Notes: a model not told the origin generated them from the sequence alone. A stretch of DNA of 7,575 nt from an uncultured Clostridia bacterium (GCA_947600345.1 CANQGC010000134.1:1-7575); one strand, 5' to 3'; positions 1 through 5,523 are shown, numbered from the stretch's first letter. Numbers and translations are program-made.

Positions 1-1627
1 AGGTATTCCGTCCTTTGCTCTTGGTTTTCTGCGCCTCGCGCAGCGGCGTGACGCGGCCGGTCTTGCCCAGCTCCTCCCTGCGCCGCCTGCTCTCGGCGGC
101 CCGCTGCTCCCGCTGAACCCTCGCCCGGTGGCTGGCGATGATCAGCATCACAATCAGCACCAGCAATACCGTGAAGCCCGCCAGCAGCAGGATCGCGAAG
201 GTGGAGCTTCCGCCGATCTTGATGGAGCCGCCGCTGAACTCGATCAGCTGCTGCGCGCCCGCCGGCAGCGCGCCGTCCGCGGCAATGACCACCTGCACCG
301 GCGACGCCGTGGCGGAGATCGCCGCTCCCCCGGCGTCCGTGGCGCGCACCGAGAAGCCGTAGGTCACGTTGTCGCCCACGTGCAGCGTGAAGTCCCGCTG
401 GATCGTGCCGTCGATGGGCAGCACGGCGAAGCTGATCAGGTCGCCCATGCCGTCCTCGGAGAGCACCAGGTCGCGCAGCTCCGCGCCGCCCACGTTCTCG
501 ATGTACACGCGCATCGCCACGTCCCCGGCCCGGCGGATCTTGGGCGTCAGGGCGCGCACGGCCACGCGCATCGCCGCGTCCGCGCCCACCTCCCGCACCG
601 GCAGCGCCAGGGTATCGGTGGTGAAGTCCACCTCCGCGCCGGATTCGCTCCGGCCCGTCACGCGCCAGCGGAAGCCCAGCTCGCCGCGCAGGCTATAGCC
701 GCGGCTCACCTCCACGGGCTCGCCGCCCGCGGGCAGCGTCAGCTCGTCGGCGATCACGCCGCCGTAGAGATCGTCGATCACGCACAGGTCGCGGTAGCCC
801 ACGCTGCCGGTGTTCGTCAGCGTCAGCACCACGTTCGCGCTGCTCCGGGAGAAGGCGGAGTAGTCCGCGCTGAACTCGCTCGTGAGCCCCGCGCTCGCCA
901 CGCCCACGGACACGTCCGAGAGCGCCTCCTCCCGCGCCTCCTCCTCGCCCTCGACCCGATAGCTCAGCCGCGCGGAGGACACCGCCGTCGCCGTGACGCT
1001 GGTGCGGTTGATCAGCGTGCGGCTCTCCCCCACGTCCAGCATCTCCACCCGGCCCGTGTAGTTGCCCAGATCGTCGCGCACCTGCAGCTCCGTCAGCGGC
1101 ACGTTGCCGGTGTTGCGCACGCGGTAGGTGACCGTCAGCGTGCCACCCTCCTCCACGCTGCGGCTGGAGAACTGGCGGGTGAACTCCGCGGCGGGCTGGG
1201 CGTCGCTGCGGCGAATCTGCGCACGCACGCCGTAGTTGGCCTTGACGCCGCCGCCGGTGGGATCGTCGTAGCTGATGGTATAGTCGATCTCGCCGGCCTC
1301 CAGCTCCCGCTCGGTGACGCTGTGCTGGCGGCTGAAGGTGCGCGTCTCCCCGGGCGCGATCTGGCCCACCGGCTCGAAGATCAGCCCGTCCGCCGAGGCG
1401 AGGTATACGTCCCGGGCCTCCACGTCCGACACGTTCTCGATGGTGAAGCTCAGGATCACGTCGCCCGGCTCGATCAGCCCCTCCGGCCGCACCGAAACCT
1501 GCACCCGCAGCAGGGCGTCCGCCTCCTCCGCATACGCAGAAAGGCGCGCCGCCCCCGCCGGAGCCAGCGCCAGGAGCGCAACCAGGAGCGCGATCAGCGC
1601 GCGCCGCAATGCGTTTCGAAGAGCCAT
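1..1627 (-). CDS. Secreted/membrane-anchored protein with CARDB/DUF11-like repeats (partial, 3' end off window)
   Basis: Reading the minus strand from ATG at 1627 gives an uninterrupted frame of 542 codons, still open at position 1. Residues 1-33 are a signal peptide: arginines at 4, 8 and 9, a Leu/Ala-rich core, and a likely cut after Ala-Tyr-Ala. The exported part holds about four similar beta-rich segments of roughly 100 residues. Each has the pattern of a hydrophobic strand, then IENVSD, VRNTGN, LTNTGS or IENVGG, then a strand ending in D-D/E-x-x-G; this is typical of CARDB/DUF11-type Ig-like domains. Residues ~475-497 form one strong membrane helix, followed by an Arg/Lys-rich cytoplasmic tail. 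The protein is therefore a cell-surface type I membrane protein, perhaps adhesive or structural. GAGG at 1639-1642 is a rather distant ribosome site. High GC and strong GC3 bias support coding. The exact role is unknown. Confidence 0.85.
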   Translation of the reverse strand, partial: MALRNALRRALIALLVALLALAPAGAARLSAYAEEADALLRVQVSVRPEGLIEPGDVILSFTIENVSDVEARDVYLASADGLIFEPVGQIAPGETRTFSRQHSVTERELEAGEIDYTISYDDPTGGGVKANYGVRAQIRRSDAQPAAEFTRQFSSRSVEEGGTLTVTYRVRNTGNVPLTELQVRDDLGNYTGRVEMLDVGESRTLINRTSVTATAVSSARLSYRVEGEEEAREEALSDVSVGVASAGLTSEFSADYSAFSRSSANVVLTLTNTGSVGYRDLCVIDDLYGGVIADELTLPAGGEPVEVSRGYSLRGELGFRWRVTGRSESGAEVDFTTDTLALPVREVGADAAMRVAVRALTPKIRRAGDVAMRVYIENVGGAELRDLVLSEDGMGDLISFAVLPIDGTIQRDFTLHVGDNVTYGFSVRATDAGGAAISATASPVQVVIAADGALPAGAQQLIEFSGGSIKIGGSSTFAILLLAGFTVLLVLIVMLIIASHRARVQREQRAAESRRRREELGKTGRVTPLREAQKTKSKGRNT

Positions 1628-1666
1628 GCCGCCATCATCCTCGCCGCCAACAGTATTCCTTCTATA

Positions 1667-1695
1667 ATTTTAAAGCAGGATCGAAGCCCTGTCAA
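1667..1695 (-). promoter_or_regulatory. Sigma-A-type promoter of the surface-protein gene
   Basis: On the minus strand TTGACA (1695-1690) is followed after exactly 17 bases by TAAAAT (1672-1667). It lies about 40 bases upstream of the ATG at 1627 and points into that gene. The -35 is a perfect match and the -10 is 5 of 6. Confidence 0.75.
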
Positions 1696-1771
1696 GGCAA
1701 AACCGCAGCGCCAACCCCGGCCGCCCCGGCTGCCTTCGACGTTCGCTCAAAGAAATTTACAAAAATCCCCC

Positions 1772-1800
1772 TTGCAATCCACGCTCCCAGGTGGTATAAT
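1772..1800 (+). promoter_or_regulatory. Sigma-A-type promoter upstream of the tRNA region
   Basis: TTGCAA (1772-1777), a 17-base spacer and a perfect TATAAT (1795-1800) predict transcription from about 1807 towards the tRNA. There is no protein start with a good ribosome site before 2224, so its first product is expected to be untranslated RNA. It is divergent from the promoter at 1667-1695. Confidence 0.75.
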
Positions 1801-1884
1801 ACAACCTGCAAGTTTGAGGAATTCAGCCTCACACAGCAAGCGCCCCGGAACAAAACGTTCCCCCGGCGCCAAAACTCAAAACTT

Positions 1885-1931
1885 GGGGTATTAGCACAGT
1901 TGGTAGAACGAACCTCCTCCAGTGTCGCCCC
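1885..1931 (+). pseudogene. tRNA-like 5' fragment (partial copy of the downstream tRNA-Ala)
   Basis: Positions 1885-1906 match the first 22 bases of the intact tRNA at 2081 in 21 of 22 positions (one T for C at base 5), covering the acceptor 5' strand and D-arm. After this the similarity stops: no anticodon arm or T-arm of normal size follows. The next bases (ACGAACCTCC, then GTCGCCCC at 1924-1931) resemble a T-loop 3' side and an acceptor 3' strand, as if the middle of a tRNA had been lost. It cannot form a normal cloverleaf, so it is a tRNA relic or a mimic inside a larger RNA. Confidence 0.6.
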
Positions 1932-2037
1932 AAATCGACCGCTCAGACGAGCAATTTCGCGGCCTCCCTCGATCCGCTCACGCGAATCTCGCGAGTCCGC
2001 TCGGCAGAGAATCTGCCTCCCGGCTCCCGATCTTCGG

Positions 2038-2062
2038 AAGTTGGGGCTGTCCCCCACTTTTT
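2038..2062 (+). terminator. Rho-independent terminator-like stem before the tRNA
   Basis: TGGGG (2042-2046) and CCCCA (2052-2056) pair around a CTGTC loop. AAG (2038-2040) and CTT (2057-2059) extend the stem past one bulged T, and T-residues run to 2062. The T-run is short, so part of the transcription may read through into the tRNA at 2081. Confidence 0.45.
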
Positions 2063-2080
2063 AGGGGAACAATTTAACAT

Positions 2081-2156
2081 GGGGCATTAGCACAGTTGGT
2101 AGCGCGCAACGTTCGCATCGTTGAGGTCAGGGGTTCGAATCCCCTATGCTCCACCA
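2081..2156 (+). tRNA. tRNA-Ala (anticodon CGC), CCA encoded
   Basis: A full cloverleaf can be drawn. The acceptor GGGGCAT pairs with ATGCTCC; the anticodon stem is CAACG/CGTTG around TTCGCAT with anticodon CGC at 2114-2116; the variable loop is AGGTC; the T-arm is AGGGG-TTCGAAT-CCCCT; then discriminator A and CCA at 2154-2156. The third acceptor pair is G:U, the classic alanine identity signal, and agrees with the CGC anticodon (GCG codons). One oddity is the D-stem GCAC/GCGC, where base 12 (A) faces base 23 (C), an imperfect pair. The nearest visible promoter is at 1772-1800. Confidence 0.9.
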
Positions 2157-2160
2157 TCCC

Positions 2161-2188
2161 GAGGGGATTCGAGAAATCGAATCCCCTC
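2161..2188 (+). repeat. Perfect 12-bp hairpin echoing the tRNA T-arm
   Basis: GAGGGGATTCGA (2161-2172), a GAAA loop (2173-2176) and TCGAATCCCCTC (2177-2188) form a perfect stem-loop four bases after the tRNA CCA. There is no immediate T-run (AATCTTTGATTT follows), so it is at best a weak terminator; it may act in tRNA 3' processing. Its 3' arm repeats 11 bases of the tRNA T-arm (TCGAATCCCCT, 2135-2145), so the 5' arm could also pair with the tRNA itself. Confidence 0.8.
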
Positions 2189-2223
2189 AATCTTTGATTT
2201 CAACTTTTTAGGAGGCGCGGCGC

Positions 2224-2892
2224 ATGTATGGCTTGTCCGATTCGCTGATCGAGCAGATCAGGGCCATCGCCGAGCGGCATGAAGTTTTGAAACTCGTGCT
2301 GTTCGGTTCCCATGCGCGCGGTAATTTTCGTGCGAACAGCGACATCGACCTCGCTACCTACGGTCTGCTCCCCCGAAATGAGATGGCTTTTCTTTCTGCT
2401 CTTGACGATCTGCCCACCCTCTTGAAGATCGACACCGTGGTCGTCCGGCGTGACACCGATCCCGCTTTTTTGAAAGAGATTGAGGAAAGCGGCATCGTGC
2501 TCCTGGAGCGTCATAAAGAATACGCGAAACAATTCTCTCATGCGCTCCTGAAATTACAGGAGGCCGTCGTGGAGGCCCAGACAAGCCCCAGCACGGTCAT
2601 CCGCGACGGTGTGCTCCACCGCTTCGAGATCGCGTCAGAGATGGCTTGGAGAGCCTGTCACGAAGCGCTGCTGGCAGATGGCTACGTCGGCATCGACAGC
2701 CCCAAGGCGACCATGCGGCAAGCCTATACCGCCGGCTTGATCGACGACGAGGCAACATGGCTGTCCTTGCTCGACGCCAACAGTGCCAGTCGCCATGCCT
2801 ATGATGATGAATCTGCCAAGCACATTTTCCAAGGGATAAAGAATGATTACCTTCCTCTCTTTGTAAAATTGAAAGGCTCCCTAAGCCTCTAA
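2224..2892 (+). CDS. Nucleotidyltransferase fused to HI0074-type substrate-binding/HEPN-like domain
   Basis: The 222-residue protein has two parts. Residues ~1-100 are a minimal nucleotidyltransferase (MNT): LVLFGSHARG at 25-33, then the exact GS-x10-D-x-D pattern (Gly28-Ser29, Asp40, Asp42), with Asp70 a likely third metal ligand. Residues ~103-220 are helical and match the HI0074 'NTase substrate-binding' pattern (RFEIASEMAWRACHEAL, SPKATMRQAYTAGLI, RHAYDDE). In Haemophilus HI0073/HI0074 and in MntA-HepT toxin-antitoxin pairs these parts are separate proteins; here they are one chain. The HepT RNase motif R-x4-H-x-Y is only partly kept: His191 and Tyr193 are present, but the Arg position is Asn186, with an Arg at 190. 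The start is set by AGGAGG at 2210-2215, 8 bases upstream. A role in nucleotide transfer to an RNA or protein is inferred; the target is unknown. Confidence 0.85.
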   Translation: MYGLSDSLIEQIRAIAERHEVLKLVLFGSHARGNFRANSDIDLATYGLLPRNEMAFLSALDDLPTLLKIDTVVVRRDTDPAFLKEIEESGIVLLERHKEYAKQFSHALLKLQEAVVEAQTSPSTVIRDGVLHRFEIASEMAWRACHEALLADGYVGIDSPKATMRQAYTAGLIDDEATWLSLLDANSASRHAYDDESAKHIFQGIKNDYLPLFVKLKGSLSL

Positions 2893-2910
2893 TCTGATGA
2901 AGAGAGCAAA

Positions 2911-3771
2911 TCAGTTCCTTGAGAAAAGATTCTCCTCCTGGACGCAATAGTAACTTTCAGGCTCCACCAGATCAGCAAGCCATCTGGCCGTGGGACGTGC
3001 CAGCAAGCGCGCATTTTGGTAGGCCATCTCCAGCGTAAGACAGGTATGGCCGATGTAATACCCATCCATGACCGAGAGCGCCATCGCCAGATCGGGCTTG
3101 TCCATGCGTGTCAGGTACATGGGCAGGAGAAATTGTAGGCGGCTCTGGAACGCCTGTGGGACCGCAAGGCTCCAGTCTATGCGTGCTCTGCGCCGAGCCA
3201 TCTCTACCGCCGTTTCGAGCAGCAGAGGCAGGTTCCAGGCGTCCTGGATGGACTCAGGAAGTCGTGCTACGTTTTCAGCGTCACTCAGGATATGGTCAAC
3301 GTTGACGCGGATCTCCCAGTCTGGATCGAAGTAGGTATTCCATTGTTTGATTGGATATGCAGGTCTTTCAGGGAGCGGAGACACATATTTCAGCAGGGGT
3401 GAGCTTTCATCGACGAAGGCTTTGAAGTACCATTGGCGCATGGCATCCATGCGCTTATTCTTTTCAAAGACCATGTAGATGTTCCGCAGCTTTGATGTGA
3501 GTAGTCCAGTATTGAAGCAAGCGATATTGTTTCGGATAAAGAAGATTGCGTCTTGCTTTATTTGATCCGGTGCGTAGTTGAAGTCGATAGCCTGTTTGCG
3601 GAAGATTTGTTGGATGTATCGTTCGAGAATTGGCGTTTCGTCATTTTGTGATTTGAACTCAGGGGATCTGTACCGCCACGGTTCCGGCATGGCAAACTGC
3701 GCAAGTTCATAGAGTTGTTCATACCATGCAGGAATGTACGCAAATGAAAAAAGTTCTGTCTGAATTATCAT
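2911..3771 (-). CDS. Probable DUF3825-type protein of unknown function
   Basis: The 286-residue soluble protein has no signal peptide or membrane helix. Residues 73-105 carry DAIFFIRNN, CFNTGL and IYMVFEKN, a pattern recalled from DUF3825 proteins, which are often linked to nucleic-acid-associated domains; this assignment rests on memory of the motif, not on a search. The C-terminal half (~180-270) is helical, with NLPLLLETAVEMARRRA and a long hydrophobic segment around 205-245. The frame extends 19 codons further upstream, but the ATG at 3771 is preferred because GGAGAGAGG lies 8 bases before it (+ strand about 3780-3788). It converges with the nucleotidyltransferase gene, 18 bases apart, with no strong terminator between them. 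It diverges from the operon that starts at 3955. Confidence 0.75.
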   Translation of the reverse strand: MIIQTELFSFAYIPAWYEQLYELAQFAMPEPWRYRSPEFKSQNDETPILERYIQQIFRKQAIDFNYAPDQIKQDAIFFIRNNIACFNTGLLTSKLRNIYMVFEKNKRMDAMRQWYFKAFVDESSPLLKYVSPLPERPAYPIKQWNTYFDPDWEIRVNVDHILSDAENVARLPESIQDAWNLPLLLETAVEMARRRARIDWSLAVPQAFQSRLQFLLPMYLTRMDKPDLAMALSVMDGYYIGHTCLTLEMAYQNARLLARPTARWLADLVEPESYYCVQEENLFSRN

Positions 3772-3851
3772 GATATTGTCCTCTCTCCATTTCGTTCGTA
3801 ATGGTTCTACAGGATACTCGGATGGCACCCAATATTACTATATTCAAACAT

Positions 3852-3868
3852 AAGGAACAGTATTCCTT
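3852..3868 (+). promoter_or_regulatory. Palindromic operator candidate in the divergent intergenic region
   Basis: AAGGAA (3852-3857), a 5-base centre and TTCCTT (3863-3868) form a perfect 6+6 dyad ending 5 bases before the -35 box at 3874. Its place between two divergent genes fits a repressor or activator site, but no regulator is recognised in the window. Confidence 0.35.
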
Positions 3869-3873
3869 TCCTC

Positions 3874-3902
3874 TTCACAATTTAATGGTTGTGTGCTATA
3901 TT
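3874..3902 (+). promoter_or_regulatory. Promoter of the two-gene membrane operon
   Basis: TTCACA (3874-3879), a 17-base spacer and TATATT (3897-3902) preceded by an extended -10 TG (TGC just before the box). The core TGTGCTATATTAA recurs exactly in the riboswitch promoter at 5374-5386. Confidence 0.65.
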
Positions 3903-3913
3903 AAGGATAACCA

Positions 3914-3933
3914 CGAATCCGATGACGGATTCG
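3914..3933 (+). promoter_or_regulatory. 5'-UTR hairpin before the GTG start
   Basis: CGAATCCG (3914-3921) and CGGATTCG (3926-3933) pair perfectly around ATGA. The stem sits right after the predicted transcription start and ends 7 bases before the AGGAGG at 3941-3946. It may stabilise the mRNA 5' end or tune ribosome access. Confidence 0.55.
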
Positions 3934-3954
3934 CTATGGAAGGAGGAAACCGTT

Positions 3955-4518
3955 GTGGAAGAGAAAGAAGTCACCTCATTGAAGCCCGACTATATTACAA
4001 CTATGATCAAAACAGGTTCATCCGATATAGCAACTGGAGATGCTGACGGCTTCTATATCCAAATGATGAACGCGGCTCCCCAATTATTCGATAAAGCATT
4101 AGACATTGCCAGCCAAAATGAAAAATTACGGGCTGATGTGTTCGCTAAACTAAGCAAAGACGTGCATCAATCATTAGCGGCACAAGGTTCATCAGAGAAA
4201 ATAAGTGTTGATAATGCAGCAGCGAATAGCGAAACAATCCGTCAGTTTATTCAACAAAAAATGGTTGAGGACGGTTCAATTTCCGAAGAGGAATTTCGAG
4301 TGGTACTAAGGGAGCTTAGGTATTATCAAGATACCATTGTAAAAACAAATATCGAGGGACAAGCAGCACGAGAGAGAATGCTGAGTTTGGAGCACACAGC
4401 AGCGGATGCGGCTGCACATGGGAGTACAATTTACAAAGACATTGCAATACTGCTGGGTGGTGCTCTGCTTGGGTGGGGTGGAAAGAGTTTTTATGATCAC
4501 TTTATAAAAAAAAGATAG
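3955..4518 (+). CDS. C-terminally membrane-anchored protein of unknown function
   Basis: The start is taken as GTG at 3955 because AGGAGG (3941-3946) lies 8 bases upstream. The in-frame ATG at 3889 is rejected because it would lie inside the promoter. The 187-residue product is mostly polar and helical, with coiled-coil-like stretches at ~40-75 and ~92-150. It ends in one hydrophobic helix at ~162-180 (DIAILLGGALLGWGGKSFY) and a basic tail, KKR. With no signal peptide this suggests a tail-anchored protein facing the cytoplasm. Its DNA is AT-rich compared with the left flank, suggesting acquisition. It precedes the next gene by 34 bases and probably shares its transcript. No family is recognised. 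Confidence 0.75.
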   Translation: MEEKEVTSLKPDYITTMIKTGSSDIATGDADGFYIQMMNAAPQLFDKALDIASQNEKLRADVFAKLSKDVHQSLAAQGSSEKISVDNAAANSETIRQFIQQKMVEDGSISEEEFRVVLRELRYYQDTIVKTNIEGQAARERMLSLEHTAADAAAHGSTIYKDIAILLGGALLGWGGKSFYDHFIKKR

Positions 4519-4552
4519 AGCAGGCAATGAAATATAGGATAGGCAGATTGAT

Positions 4553-5359
4553 ATGGCAAAGAAAGCAAAACTAGCTCTATGTGTACTCGCGTTAGTTCTG
4601 GGAGCAACATGCCTGATGTCGAGTATGCAGGAACATGCACGGTTGACGCACTTGGAAGATACTTATTCCCAGGCCGAACTGCTTGTACAGCGTGGAGCCT
4701 ATGACGAAGCGTTGGATGTATTGGAAGGAATAGATGATACCTACCGCAATGTGAAATCGCTAATGTTCTATTCCCGTGCACATCTAAGCTATGATCTTGG
4801 AAAAATCCCTGATGCAAACAGAAATATGTTTCAGTGTGAATACTATATGGCTTCCGATGAAACGATGCCAGAAGAGTATGAGAGCTTCCGCGCAACCGTA
4901 TCTGCTGAATACCAACAATATGAAAAGGAGCGTCAGCAAAAGGAAATTGAAGCATATCGGGAACGTGTGCGCACAGGCGTACCTTTCGTGGGTATGGCGG
5001 AAGCTGATATTGCCAATACATCCCTCGGCGCACCGTCATCCAAAGTGGGCCATAATTGGGAATGGGTAGGCGGTGAGCGTGTCACGGCAAATATATATGA
5101 TTTTTACCAGAATGGTCGTGTGGTTTTTTCGGCACGTTGCCTATCCGGATCGGTAGAGCAGGTGTGGGATAATCGCTATAAAGTGGTACTGCCAAAGGCT
5201 TATTCGTCTGGTAAATCATCCAAAAAGAAAGAAAATGAAGATGACCCATTGAACGCGAAGGATTATCTATTTCCAGAAGATTTCTATGAGGATCATTTTG
5301 ATGATTTCTTCGATTTCTATGATGCCGAGGATTATTATTATGAACACGGCGGGACTTGA
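4553..5359 (+). CDS. N-terminally anchored protein with TPR-like and SmpA-like parts and acidic tail
   Basis: The 268-residue protein begins with MAKKAK and a hydrophobic helix at 7-23, a membrane anchor or uncleaved signal; Cys20 follows Thr, so the lipobox is poor. Residues ~34-97 look like a TPR-type helical pair (AELLVQRGAYDEALDVLEGI). Residues ~108-140 are a charged coiled coil. Residues ~143-207 begin with PFVGMAEADI and contain several strands, resembling the SmpA/BLIP-like fold (GM..adi...lG.P). The tail from ~226 is dense in Asp, Glu, Phe and Tyr. The ribosome site is weak (AGG at 4541-4543), so expression likely follows the upstream gene. Exposure outside the membrane is inferred from the N-terminal topology. 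The stop codon lies within the -35 box of the next promoter. Confidence 0.75.
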   Translation: MAKKAKLALCVLALVLGATCLMSSMQEHARLTHLEDTYSQAELLVQRGAYDEALDVLEGIDDTYRNVKSLMFYSRAHLSYDLGKIPDANRNMFQCEYYMASDETMPEEYESFRATVSAEYQQYEKERQQKEIEAYRERVRTGVPFVGMAEADIANTSLGAPSSKVGHNWEWVGGERVTANIYDFYQNGRVVFSARCLSGSVEQVWDNRYKVVLPKAYSSGKSSKKKENEDDPLNAKDYLFPEDFYEDHFDDFFDFYDAEDYYYEHGGT

Positions 5360-5384
5360 CAACACTGTATTTTTGTGCTATATT
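5356..5384 (+). promoter_or_regulatory. Promoter of the riboswitch-controlled gene
   Basis: A perfect TTGACA (5356-5361), a 17-base spacer and TATATT (5379-5384) with an extended -10 TG. The -35 overlaps the TGA stop (5357-5359) of the preceding gene. Transcription is predicted to start near 5391, exactly where the riboswitch aptamer begins. Confidence 0.8.
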
Positions 5385-5390
5385 AAACTC

Positions 5391-5480
5391 AACCTATAAG
5401 GAGTGCGCGAGAGACAAGCTCGATGACCGCACAGCAACCTGCCCAAGGGGTAAGGTGCTAAGGCTTGTTCGATGGGTGCG
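5391..5480 (+). promoter_or_regulatory. SAM-I/SAM-IV-clan riboswitch aptamer
   Basis: The leader has the sequence hallmarks of the SAM-I clan: ATGAC bulge (5423-5427), CAGCAACC (5432-5439) and AAGGTGCTAA (5452-5461). The fold is also right. P1 is ACCTAT (5392-5397) with ATGGGT (5472-5477). P2 is GTGCG/CGCAC (5403-5407/5428-5432) plus CGAG/CTCG (5408-5411/5419-5422). P3 is ACCTGCCC/GGGTAAGGT (5437-5456). The P2 loop and the segment after P3 can pair as a pseudoknot, ACAAG (5414-5418) with CTTGT (5464-5468). The GGGACTGGCCC kink-turn part of standard SAM-I and the P4 arm are missing, so it is closer to the reduced SAM-I/IV type. Ligand identity is inferred from this resemblance. Confidence 0.65.
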
Positions 5481-5523
5481 GGATTTGACTATGAGCATCC
5501 ATCGAGACGATGGGTGCTTTTTT
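5470..5523 (+). terminator. Riboswitch expression platform: antiterminator and intrinsic terminator
   Basis: The terminator stem AGCATCCATCG (5494-5504) pairs with CGATGGGTGCT (5508-5518) around AGA and is followed by T-residues to 5523. The decamer CGATGGGTGC occurs twice, at 5470-5479 and 5508-5517. The first copy can pair with the same 5' arm as an antiterminator, and it also contains the P1 3' strand. Ligand binding should hold P1, free the arm and permit termination: an OFF switch. Confidence 0.75.

Larger units (their letters stand above)
1807..2062 (+). ncRNA. Candidate structured RNA between promoter and terminator-like stem
   Basis: This 250-base stretch has no convincing gene. From the predicted start at about 1807 it contains a tRNA 5'-half copy (1885-1909) enclosed by TTGGGG (1883-1888) and CCCCAA (1928-1933). 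A run of short perfect hairpins follows: GCTC/GAGC (1941-1952), CGCGA/TCGCG (1981-1993), GGCAGA/TCTGCC (2003-2017) and CCGA/TCGG (2027-2037). It ends in a G/C stem with a T-run at 2038-2062. Promoter, hairpin chain and terminator suggest a discrete transcript, but this class of RNA is not recognised. Alternatives are an intergenic dispersed repeat or simply the 5' leader of the tRNA transcript. Confidence 0.35.

Noticed and set aside
128..1894. 588-residue plus-strand open frame
   Set aside because: Its composition is His/Arg/Ala/Gln-rich without any domain. It is the antisense shadow of the GC-rich minus-strand gene and runs through a promoter and into the tRNA relic.
1885..2062. T-box riboswitch
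   Set aside because: No T-box consensus sequence (TGGNACC-type) or specifier stem could be seen, and no amino-acid gene follows.
1609..2064. 151-residue plus-strand frame and the minus-strand frame 1692-2057
   Set aside because: Both cross the promoters, the tRNA-like fragment and the terminator-like stem. The segment VLAQLVER is a well-known false translation of tRNA sequence.
2161..2200. Strong rho-independent terminator for the tRNA
   Set aside because: The stem is perfect but no run of T follows closely, so it is listed as a hairpin rather than a terminator.
2894..2914. Bidirectional terminator between the convergent genes
   Set aside because: Only a 5-bp CTGAT/ATCAG pairing without T-runs is visible.
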